Positions 49,301-56,647 of a stretch of DNA of 64,000 nt are shown here, one piece after another. The stretch is from Aceticella autotrophica (GTDB lineage: Bacteria > Bacillota > Thermoanaerobacteria > Thermoanaerobacterales > Thermoanaerobacteraceae), in assembly GCF_017357865.1 (NCBI RefSeq), contig NZ_CP060096.1, positions 992,001 to 1,056,000 of the forward strand. Reading direction: 5' to 3'. The notes under the pieces are model-generated. The model worked only from the letters and a program-made list of their open reading frames with translations. It had not been told where the DNA came from and did no database searches. The position numbers and the translations under genes were made by a program. Position 1 is the stretch's first letter; each line of letters opens with the position of its first letter.

Positions 49301-50419
49301 ATGAAAAAGAAGATTTGCTTTTTAATGATTTTTGTTCTTATGATGTCTTTGTTATCTGCTTGCAGTCATACTAATCCAGATCAAACAAAAAGATCAGCAA
49401 GTTCAACGCCAAAGAATAAGACGGTTACGATTACCGATTTAACAGGACGTCAAGTAAAGATAGATGTTCCTGTAAATAGAGTTGTAGCAATCGGACCTGG
49501 TGCTTTAAGGCTTGTCTGTTATGCAAATGGTGCTGATAAGGTTGTTGGTATAGAAAATTTTGAGAAAAAGAGTTCTTCCGTAACAAGACCATATATTTTG
49601 GCATATCCTCAGCTAAAAAATTTACCTATAATAGGACAAGGGGGCAAACCAGATTATCTTCCAAATGCCGAACAAATTATTGATGTTAAACCTGATGTAA
49701 TTTTTGTTGCATATTTAACAGATAAAAATCAGGCAGATGCGTTACAAGATAGAACCAATATTCCGGTTGTTGTATTAAGCTATGGAAAGTTATCCACATT
49801 TGATAAAAATGTTTACACATCATTGCAGATAATAGGTAAAGTAATTGGTGAAGAGAAAAGAGCAAATGAGGTAGTTGATTATCTTGAAAAATGTCAGCAA
49901 GATTTAAATGACAGAATAAAAAATATTTCTAATGATAAAAAACCGAGGGTTTATGTTGGTGCTATAGGAAATAATGGTATCGAAAGCTCACAATGTAAAT
50001 ATCCTCCTTTTATAGCTGTCAATGCAGAAAATGTAGTAGATGAAACAGGTAAAATCGGTCATATTACAGTTGATAAAGAAAAACTGTTGAAGTGGGATCC
50101 TGACTTTATTTTCTTAGATGCAGCAGGTCTCTCCTTTGTGAAGGAAGATTATAAGAAAAACCCTCAATTTTATCAATCATTGAAGGCATTTAAAAACGAA
50201 AAAGTTTATAGTCAAATTCCATTTAATTATTATACTACAAATATTGATAATGCCATTGCTGATGCTTATTGGACAGGTAAGGTTTTATATCCGGAGCAAT
50301 TTAAAGATATTAAACCTGAAGAAAAAGCTAATGAAATTTATAAGATGCTTTTAAAGAAACCGCTATATAAAGATATTTCAGAAAAATTAGGTGGATTTGA
50401 ACAATTGAATTTTAAATAA
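49301..50419 (+). CDS. Iron-complex-type binding lipoprotein 3
   Basis: 372 residues with the shared signal cassette and lipobox LLSAC. Mature part: TDLTGRQVKIDVPVNRVVAI, GADKVVGIENFEK and AEQIIDVKPDVIFVAYL, ending in a long LYPEQFKDIKPEEKANEIY tail. It resembles the binding protein at 51774 (both have VPVNRVV and end GGF). It sits 26 bases after cobN copy 1, so the two are probably made together. Confidence 0.88.
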   Translation: MKKKICFLMIFVLMMSLLSACSHTNPDQTKRSASSTPKNKTVTITDLTGRQVKIDVPVNRVVAIGPGALRLVCYANGADKVVGIENFEKKSSSVTRPYILAYPQLKNLPIIGQGGKPDYLPNAEQIIDVKPDVIFVAYLTDKNQADALQDRTNIPVVVLSYGKLSTFDKNVYTSLQIIGKVIGEEKRANEVVDYLEKCQQDLNDRIKNISNDKKPRVYVGAIGNNGIESSQCKYPPFIAVNAENVVDETGKIGHITVDKEKLLKWDPDFIFLDAAGLSFVKEDYKKNPQFYQSLKAFKNEKVYSQIPFNYYTTNIDNAIADAYWTGKVLYPEQFKDIKPEEKANEIYKMLLKKPLYKDISEKLGGFEQLNFK

Positions 50420-50448
50420 TTGATTCCAAGAATATTATGTGTTATTAT
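50420..50448 (+). promoter_or_regulatory. Promoter of the TrmO-like/flavin reductase pair
   Basis: TTGATT (50420-50425), a 17-base spacer and TATTAT (50443-50448), right at the end of the preceding gene. The -10 context TGTGTTATTATT also occurs in the cobN copy 2 promoter. Confidence 0.5.
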
Positions 50449-50484
50449 TTTACTATATTATATTACATGTAAGGGGGTGATTTA

Positions 50485-50910
50485 TTGGAGATTATTAATA
50501 TCGGCGTCATTCACAGTCCTTATAAGTCACCAGGGGATGCACCGAACCAGGGGTGTTTTTCAGATGAAATAATGCAACTTGAGATTTATCCTCAATTTCT
50601 GGATGGATTAAAGGATATTGAAAGGGTTACACACTTAATTGTACTTTATTGGTGCCATTTAGCGCGTAGAGATGTGCTTCAGACTAAAACCCCTTATGGT
50701 TCTAAGATTCGCGGTGTATTTGCCTGCCGTTCTCCGGCACGTCCAAATCCCATTGCATTTTGTGTTGCAAAATTATTGGAAGTGAAAGGTGATAGATTAT
50801 TTGTCCGTGGGATTGAAGCTGTAGATGGCAGTCCTATTGTGGATATAAAGCCTTATTCAACAGATATAGACAGTATTCATGATGCATCTATTGGCTGGTT
50901 TAAAAAATAA
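50485..50910 (+). CDS. TrmO/TsaA-like SAM-dependent methyltransferase family protein
   Basis: 141 residues, TTG start after AAGGGGGTGA. A single TsaA beta-barrel domain: IGVIHSPYKSPGDAPNQG, GLKDIERVTHLIVLYWCH, RGVFACRSPARPNPIAFCVAKLL and VDGSPIVDIKPY. Escherichia TrmO methylates N6 of t6A37 in tRNA. Short TsaA-domain proteins lacking the extra C-terminal part often sit in metal or cofactor clusters with other roles. Placed here between cobN and transport genes, a small-molecule target is possible. Confidence 0.82.
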   Translation: MEIINIGVIHSPYKSPGDAPNQGCFSDEIMQLEIYPQFLDGLKDIERVTHLIVLYWCHLARRDVLQTKTPYGSKIRGVFACRSPARPNPIAFCVAKLLEVKGDRLFVRGIEAVDGSPIVDIKPYSTDIDSIHDASIGWFKK

Positions 50911-50932
50911 AAAATTATAGGAGGTTTTGTAA

Positions 50933-51484
50933 ATGGTAATAGAGCCACATAAAAGGTCTCAGGTAATGCCGCTTCCAGTTGTATTAATTTCTACAATAGA
51001 TAAAAAAGGAGTAAGAAATCTGGCTCCATGGTCTTGTGTTATGCCAATATTAAGACCGCTTGATGAAATTGCTATTGCTTCATGGATTAAACGTGATACT
51101 TTGAATAATATTCGTGAAACAGAAGAATTTGTCATAAATATACCAACAGCTGATATGATAGAAGCTGTTAAAATATCATCTCAGAATTTTCCGCCCGATG
51201 TTGATGAGTTTGAAAAAGCAGGTTTAAAATCTCATATATCTAAAAAAGTTAATGCTCCTGGTGTTGAAGATTGCCTAGCATGGGCTGAATGTAAATTAAT
51301 TGAAGAAATCAGTAGAAAAAATTATTCTTTAATTATAAGTAAAGTATTGCATCTTGAAGAAAATGATTCTTATTTTAATAATAAAGGAGAATTTGATTAT
51401 GAAAAAGCAAAGCCATTATTAATTTATAAGATGCGATTTTCATATCCAGTTAATGTTAGTAATGTAATGAATTTAAGTATATAA
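50933..51484 (+). CDS. Flavin reductase-like FMN-binding protein
   Basis: 183 residues, split-barrel flavoprotein fold: VMPLPVVLISTIDKKGVRNL, APWSCVMPILRPLDEIAIA, RDTLNNIRETEEFVINIPT and LAWAECKLIEEI. Members reduce or carry FMN and act in redox steps. It lies 22 bases after the TrmO-like gene, with AGGAGG. In a corrinoid or nickel-tetrapyrrole setting a metal- or ring-reducing role is conceivable, but nothing in the sequence fixes the substrate. Confidence 0.82.
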   Translation: MVIEPHKRSQVMPLPVVLISTIDKKGVRNLAPWSCVMPILRPLDEIAIASWIKRDTLNNIRETEEFVINIPTADMIEAVKISSQNFPPDVDEFEKAGLKSHISKKVNAPGVEDCLAWAECKLIEEISRKNYSLIISKVLHLEENDSYFNNKGEFDYEKAKPLLIYKMRFSYPVNVSNVMNLSI

Positions 51485-51773
51485 TTCAATTAAGTTAAAA
51501 ATATAATTTAATAAATATATCGCTTATAATTATTGAATCAACTTTAATTATTGCTAACTAAAATTGGAATTACTTAAAAAATGATGATTCTAAAATAAGA
51601 AACAGAACGTTACAAGAAATTATTGGAGTTACTTTAAAACTGTTTTCAGGTATTAAAAATAATTTGTATCATAATTATTTGTATACTATTGATTTAATTT
51701 TTAATTTATGCTATTATATTTTAAAAGATAGTATCAATATATTATCTGAAAATAAATTTTACGGAGGGATCAT
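51485..51773 (+). other. AT-rich spacer with a promoter
   Basis: 289 bases with no gene. The only thing seen is a likely promoter, TTGATT (51689-51694), a 17-base spacer and TATTAT (51712-51717), serving the binding lipoprotein at 51774. It is therefore the third similar promoter inside the island. Confidence 0.45.
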
Positions 51774-52913
51774 ATGAAAAACATATCATCACAATTTAAG
51801 TTTTTTGTTGTTGCATTGCTTACAATTGTTATCATTACTACAGCATGCAGCTCTAAAGCCCCTGTTCAGCAAAAACAGGAAACGACAACAGCACAACAGG
51901 AAACAAAACCGCAAAAGATTAATGTTACAGACCTTGCAGGTCGTCAGGTTGAACTTACTATTCCTGTAAATAGGGTTGTAGGTTTGACCAGTGCTTTAAG
52001 ATTCATTACATGCATAGACGGGGCTAAAAAAGTCGTTGGTATTGAGGATATTAATTTAAAAGCCACTGATGGTTTAACGTATAATACGGCATATAGAGAT
52101 GAATTATCAAAATTGCCAGTAGTTGGAGTAGGAGGGTCTAAGGCAGCTGCTAATCCAGAAAAGCTTGTAGAGGTAAAGCCAGATGTTATTTTTACAGGAT
52201 TTTCCGACAAATCACAGGCAGATAACCTTCAGACAAAGACAGGTATTCCTGTTGTAGTTTTAAGTTATGGAACTTCAATTTTTGATGAAGACTTTTATAA
52301 ATCTCTTAAGCTTGTTGGAAAAATTATGGGAGATGAAACAAGAGCACAGAAAGTAGTAGATTATATAAAAAATTGTCAGAAGGATTTAAATGACAGGACA
52401 AAAGGGATTCCAAACGATAAGAAACCAACGGTATATGTTGGAGCAGTTAGCCATGCTGGTTCTCATGGAATAGAAAGTACACGTGGTAATTATCCGCCAT
52501 TTGTAATTGTAAATGCTAAAAATGTTGCAGATGAAACTGGTAAAAATGGTAGTATTGATATAGATAAAGAAAAGCTTTTGTCATGGAATCCTGATATTAT
52601 TTTTATTGATGAGGGTGGTTTACCATTAGTTAAACAGGATTATCAAAAAGACCCGAAGTTTTATCAATCCTTAAAGGCGGTAAAAGATGGACATGTTTAT
52701 GGATTGTTGCCGTATGTATACAATGGAACTAATATTGATACAGCAATTGCTGATTGTTATTATGTAGGTAAGGTTTTATATCCGGAGCAGTTTAAGGATA
52801 TAGACCCTGCTAAAAAGGCGGATGAAATATACAAATTTTTCTATGGGAAACCTTTATATGAAACATTAGCTAAGTCTTCGGGTGGCTTTAAACAGATAAC
52901 CTTAGGTCAATAA
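51774..52913 (+). CDS. Iron-complex-type binding lipoprotein 4
   Basis: 379 residues, ATG after ACGGAGGG. The signal peptide has lipobox TTAC and differs from the shared cassette of its neighbours. A Gln/Thr-rich linker is followed by TDLAGRQVELTIPVNRVVGL, EKLVEVKPDVIFTGFSDKS, GIESTRGNYPPFVIVNAKNV and an LYPEQFKDIDPAKKADEIY tail. It is the first gene of a tight binding protein-permease-ATPase operon, and so most likely the cognate receptor of importer 2. Confidence 0.9.
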   Translation: MKNISSQFKFFVVALLTIVIITTACSSKAPVQQKQETTTAQQETKPQKINVTDLAGRQVELTIPVNRVVGLTSALRFITCIDGAKKVVGIEDINLKATDGLTYNTAYRDELSKLPVVGVGGSKAAANPEKLVEVKPDVIFTGFSDKSQADNLQTKTGIPVVVLSYGTSIFDEDFYKSLKLVGKIMGDETRAQKVVDYIKNCQKDLNDRTKGIPNDKKPTVYVGAVSHAGSHGIESTRGNYPPFVIVNAKNVADETGKNGSIDIDKEKLLSWNPDIIFIDEGGLPLVKQDYQKDPKFYQSLKAVKDGHVYGLLPYVYNGTNIDTAIADCYYVGKVLYPEQFKDIDPAKKADEIYKFFYGKPLYETLAKSSGGFKQITLGQ

Positions 52914-52950
52914 AATATCTAATATGAATTTAGGTAAGGAGATAAAAAAA

Positions 52951-54021
52951 GTGAAACAGCAAGCGATGGAAAACATTCCAAGCAGTTATCAGAAATATAC
53001 CGGAAGAAAAATTTTTATAATTTTATTGTGTGCACTTTTTGTTTTAGTTTTGTCAGTATATGCAATAAATGCCGGTTCTGCCGGTACCACCTTAAAGGAG
53101 GTATTGACGACCTTATTAAATAGAAGTGATAACAGGCTGAGTATTATTGTATGGAATATAAGATTGCCGAGGATTTTATCTGCGATTGTAGCGGGAGTTG
53201 GTCTTTCAATAGCCGGCTGTGTAATGCAGAGCATTCTTAGAAATCCTCTTGCCTCCCCTTTTACAATAGGTATTTCACAAGGTGCGGCATTTGGAGCGGC
53301 GATGGCTATCATTGCATTTGGAGCAGGCAGTGCACAAAACAGTGCATCTGAGTCAATAATCATCAATAATCCGTATATGGTTGTTATATTTGCATTTTTA
53401 GGAGCAATGTCATCAACGATAGTTATCCTTATGCTGTCTTCAATTTTCAGGGTAACTCCTGAAGCCATGATATTGACAGGTGTTGCTCTAAGCTCGTTGT
53501 TTTCGGCTGCTACTATGCTTCTGCAGTATTTTGCAGATGATGTGAACGTTGCTTCTGTGGTATTCTGGACATTTGGGGATATCGGAAGGGCGTCCTGGCG
53601 GGACTTACTTATCATGACTATAATCATTTTAGCCGGATTTGTTTATTTCATGTTTAACAGATGGAATTATAACGCCTTAAACAGCGGCGAAGAAACCGCA
53701 AAAGGACTTGGTGTAGATGTAGAAAGAATAAGATTAATAGGTATGTTTATAGCATCCTTAATAAGTGCGGTAACTGTTTCTTTCTTAGGCATAATTGGTT
53801 TTATCGGATTAGCAGGTCCTCATATAATGAGAAGGCTGATTGGAGGAGACCATCGCTTTTTAATCCCTGCTTCAGGAGTTATTGGAGGACTGCTGCTTTT
53901 AGGTTCTGACACCATAGGAAGAACGGTTATTGCTCCGATAGTGCTTCCGGTAGGAGCTATAACTTCCCTTTTTGGAGCACCGCTCTTTTTATATCTCCTT
54001 TCAAGGAGGCTTAACAGATGA
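52951..54021 (+). CDS. FecCD-type permease 2
   Basis: 356 residues from GTG 52951, which has AAGGAG at proper spacing; an ATG nine codons earlier lacks a ribosome site. About ten membrane helices with IRLPRILSAIVAGVGLSIAG, MQSILRNPLASPFTIGIS and FIGLAGPHIMRRLIGGD (coupling segment). It is similar to permease 1 in the same island but not identical, so the island carries two full importers. The stop overlaps the ATPase start (ATGA). Confidence 0.94.
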   Translation: MKQQAMENIPSSYQKYTGRKIFIILLCALFVLVLSVYAINAGSAGTTLKEVLTTLLNRSDNRLSIIVWNIRLPRILSAIVAGVGLSIAGCVMQSILRNPLASPFTIGISQGAAFGAAMAIIAFGAGSAQNSASESIIINNPYMVVIFAFLGAMSSTIVILMLSSIFRVTPEAMILTGVALSSLFSAATMLLQYFADDVNVASVVFWTFGDIGRASWRDLLIMTIIILAGFVYFMFNRWNYNALNSGEETAKGLGVDVERIRLIGMFIASLISAVTVSFLGIIGFIGLAGPHIMRRLIGGDHRFLIPASGVIGGLLLLGSDTIGRTVIAPIVLPVGAITSLFGAPLFLYLLSRRLNR

Positions 54022-54770
54022 TATTAGAAGTAGATGGAATAGAATTCAGATATATAAGCGTACCCACATTAAAAGATGTAAGTTTCAGTCTCAAAAGGGG
54101 AGAACTGCTGTCTGTTTTAGGGAATAATGGTGCTGGAAAGTCTACACTTTTAAAATGCATCAACAGGATTTTAAAGCCGCAAAAAGGCACAGCATACATT
54201 GAAAAAAGAGATATTGCAAAATTAAGCCGCAGGGAAGTAGCACAAAAGATGGGATATGTCGCACAAAGATATGAAAATGCTCGTTTTACGGTATTTGATG
54301 CCGTTCTTCTTGGAAGAAAACCCCATATCAAATGGGATGTTACAAAGAAGGATATGGATATAGTAAACAGGGTTTTAGAAAAATTAAACCTACAGCAATT
54401 TGCACTGCGATATTTAGATGAATTAAGCGGTGGGGAACTGCAAAAGGTTGTTATAGCAAGAGCATTGGCGCAGGAACCGCAGGTACTTTTGTTGGACGAA
54501 CCGACAAGCAACCTGGATTTAAAAAATCAAATCGAGGTGCTGAGGATACTGAAACAGACAGTAGAAGAGGAAAATATTGCTGCAATTGTTATAATGCATG
54601 ACCTTAATCTGTCATTAAGGTTTTCTAACAAATTTCTGCTTTTAAAAGATAAGACAATTTTTGCCTGTGGAGGGATGGAAATCATGACATCAAAAAATAT
54701 AGCATCTGTTTATGGGATTCCCATTGCTGTAGAAAAATTTCATGATATACCCGTGGTTGTTCCGTTATAA
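54018..54770 (+). CDS. FecE/BtuD-type ABC ATPase 2
   Basis: 250 residues. Walker A GNNGAGKST, Q-loop MGYVAQRYENARFTVFDAV, signature LSGGELQKVVIARALAQ, Walker B LLLDEPTSNLD. Partner of the upstream permease through translational coupling. It ends 63 bases before the CooC-like gene, so maturation and import genes may share a transcript. Confidence 0.94.
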   Translation: MILEVDGIEFRYISVPTLKDVSFSLKRGELLSVLGNNGAGKSTLLKCINRILKPQKGTAYIEKRDIAKLSRREVAQKMGYVAQRYENARFTVFDAVLLGRKPHIKWDVTKKDMDIVNRVLEKLNLQQFALRYLDELSGGELQKVVIARALAQEPQVLLLDEPTSNLDLKNQIEVLRILKQTVEEENIAAIVIMHDLNLSLRFSNKFLLLKDKTIFACGGMEIMTSKNIASVYGIPIAVEKFHDIPVVVPL

Positions 54771-54833
54771 GCGATATAAAATATTAAAAAGAGATTTAAA
54801 TTTAAAAAATAAAAATTATAGGAGGTTATAAAA

Positions 54834-55604
54834 ATGCCAAAATTAATTATAAGCGGTCGTGGAGGCAGCGGTAAAAGCACATTAGTAACATTATTAGCAC
54901 AAAGGCTTGGAGAGGAAGGAAAAGTTCTTGTTGTGGATTCGGACGAGTCTAATCTTGGGTTAAATGCAATGTTTGGTATTGAACCGCCATCTCAAAGTCT
55001 GATGGATTATTTAGGAGGGAAACCAGCCGTATCTAAAAAGCTAAGAGCCCGTATGCAAAGCAATGGTGATGAGAAGATAGCCCTTTTTGAAGAAAATGTA
55101 GGTTTAGATGAACTGCCAACCCAATGTGTCAGCAGAAAAGGGTCTGTGTCATTACTAAGAATTGGGAAAATTGAACATAGTATGGAAGGATGCGCCTGCC
55201 CTATGGGTGCGTTAGCCCGTGATTTTTTAAACCATTTAGTACTTAAAGAAGGAGAATGGGTATTGGTAGATACAGAAGCAGGTGTGGAGCATTTTGGAAG
55301 AGGTGTCATTGAAGGTGTGGATTCTGTTATTATGGTAGTTGACCCATCATATGAAGCGGTACTACTGGCAGAAAAGGCAGCAAAATTGGCACATGAGGCA
55401 AAGAAGGATTTTGGGGTAGTATTAAATAAGGTAAACGAAAAAACGGAATCGGACTTAAAAGAAATGCTGGCAGGAAAAGGTATCGAAATCAAGGGTATTA
55501 TGCCGTTCTCTGAACAAATAGCCCGTACAAATCTGCTTGGAGGAGCTTTGCAAACAAATGCGGTAAAGCAAGAGCTTGATAAGATAATCAATGGATTAAA
55601 ATAA
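54834..55604 (+). CDS. CooC-type P-loop ATPase
   Basis: 256 residues. Deviant Walker A GRGGSGKST at 8-16, switch I region VVDSDESNLGLN, CACPMGALARDFL at about 119, and VDTEAGVEHFGRGV as Walker B/switch II. The C-X-C pair is the dimer metal site known in CooC, the nickel-insertion ATPase of CO dehydrogenase. No CO dehydrogenase or acetyl-CoA synthase gene is here. Its place among importers, cobN genes and a methyltransferase suggests nickel or cofactor handling. That is inference. Confidence 0.88.
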   Translation: MPKLIISGRGGSGKSTLVTLLAQRLGEEGKVLVVDSDESNLGLNAMFGIEPPSQSLMDYLGGKPAVSKKLRARMQSNGDEKIALFEENVGLDELPTQCVSRKGSVSLLRIGKIEHSMEGCACPMGALARDFLNHLVLKEGEWVLVDTEAGVEHFGRGVIEGVDSVIMVVDPSYEAVLLAEKAAKLAHEAKKDFGVVLNKVNEKTESDLKEMLAGKGIEIKGIMPFSEQIARTNLLGGALQTNAVKQELDKIINGLK

Positions 55605-55626
55605 TAAAAAGGTGGTATATAAATCA

Positions 55627-56517
55627 ATGGAATCGCTTAATAAAAGACTTTGTGAAGTGGATTTTTGGCAGAATGTTTGGGAAGATGCCAAGAATTCTTC
55701 ATTTAATATGAGGAAAAAAATTCGCACTGAAAAAGAAGATATTGAATTTTGGAATAAATTTGCACCATCATATGGAAAAAATACTTCCGGGAGAGGTAAG
55801 GAACGCTTAGAGAAGGTCATAAGGCTTCTCGAAAGTGAAGGGATACTTTCTCCGGAAGCAGAGATTTTGGATATCGGTTGTGGTCCAGGAACATATGCAA
55901 TACCGTTTGCAAAAAGAGTAAAATCGGTTACGGCGGTTGACGGTGCCGAAGAAATGTGCAGAATTCTCAAGGAAAATATGGAAAAGTCAGGACTAAAAAA
56001 TATAAATATATTGAATAGGTTATGGGGGGATGTGGATATTAAAAAAGAAGGGCTTGAAAATGGTTTTGACCTTGTATTTGCCTCTATGACACCTGCTGTA
56101 AGTGATTATAAAGCCTTAATGAAAATGAATGAAGCCTCAAGGAAATATTGCTGCTTAATATCGTGGGCTGGAGCGAGATTTAATCCAGCAAGAAATGAAT
56201 TATGGAAAATTATATTTCATGAGGAAGACAAAGGCATGGCTAATATGATTATTTATCCATTTAACCTTCTTTATAGTTTAGGATATTATCCTACAATGCA
56301 GTACCTTAATACAGGATGGATGCAAGAAGAAACCATAGATGAGGCTGTTGAAAGTTTGTCACGTACGTTTTGGAGATTTACAGAAATCACTCCTGAGATT
56401 AAAGACATTATCTATAATTATGTTAAGGAAAAGGCGAAAGATGGTCTATTCCGCCAAGAAACAAAGGTTCGGATGGGTATTATGACATGGCGTGTTGATG
56501 AAGGAGGAAAGATTTAA
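55627..56517 (+). CDS. Class I SAM-dependent methyltransferase
   Basis: 296 residues, ATG 55627 after AAAAAGGTGG (long spacing of about 12). The SAM motif ILDIGCGPGTYAIPFAKRV is at about 79-97, with AVDGAEEM as motif II and FDLVFASMTPAV as motif IV. The substrate is not readable; small-molecule methylation is typical for this fold. It is 22 bases downstream of the CooC-like gene and precedes the regulated promoter of cobN copy 2. Confidence 0.85.
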   Translation: MESLNKRLCEVDFWQNVWEDAKNSSFNMRKKIRTEKEDIEFWNKFAPSYGKNTSGRGKERLEKVIRLLESEGILSPEAEILDIGCGPGTYAIPFAKRVKSVTAVDGAEEMCRILKENMEKSGLKNINILNRLWGDVDIKKEGLENGFDLVFASMTPAVSDYKALMKMNEASRKYCCLISWAGARFNPARNELWKIIFHEEDKGMANMIIYPFNLLYSLGYYPTMQYLNTGWMQEETIDEAVESLSRTFWRFTEITPEIKDIIYNYVKEKAKDGLFRQETKVRMGIMTWRVDEGGKI

Positions 56518-56545
56518 CAATGGAATGAAATAAAATTCAGTCTAC

Positions 56546-56574
56546 TTGACATTAATATCAGCTTGTGTTATTAT
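56546..56574 (+). promoter_or_regulatory. Promoter of cobN copy 2
   Basis: TTGACA (56546-56551), a 17-base spacer and TATTAT (56569-56574). The ATG at 56648 is about 67 bases after the expected start of transcription. Confidence 0.75.
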
Positions 56575-56602
56575 TATCAATGATATAGCACAAGCTGATA
56601 TT
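56554..56602 (+). promoter_or_regulatory. Perfect inverted repeat overlapping the cobN 2 promoter
   Basis: AATATCAGCTTGTG (56554-56567) and CACAAGCTGATATT (56589-56602) are exact complements 21 bases apart. The left arm fills the -35/-10 spacer and the right arm lies just past the expected transcription start, the geometry of a repressor operator. The regulator is unknown. Confidence 0.75.
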
Positions 56603-56647
56603 CTTAAGTTTGTTTTTACTAATAATCTTAAAATAGGGGGGAAATTA

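Noticed and set aside
56546-56647. N-terminal extension of cobN copy 2
   Set aside because: The frame is open but spans the promoter and its perfect dyad, and a good ribosome site marks ATG 56648.
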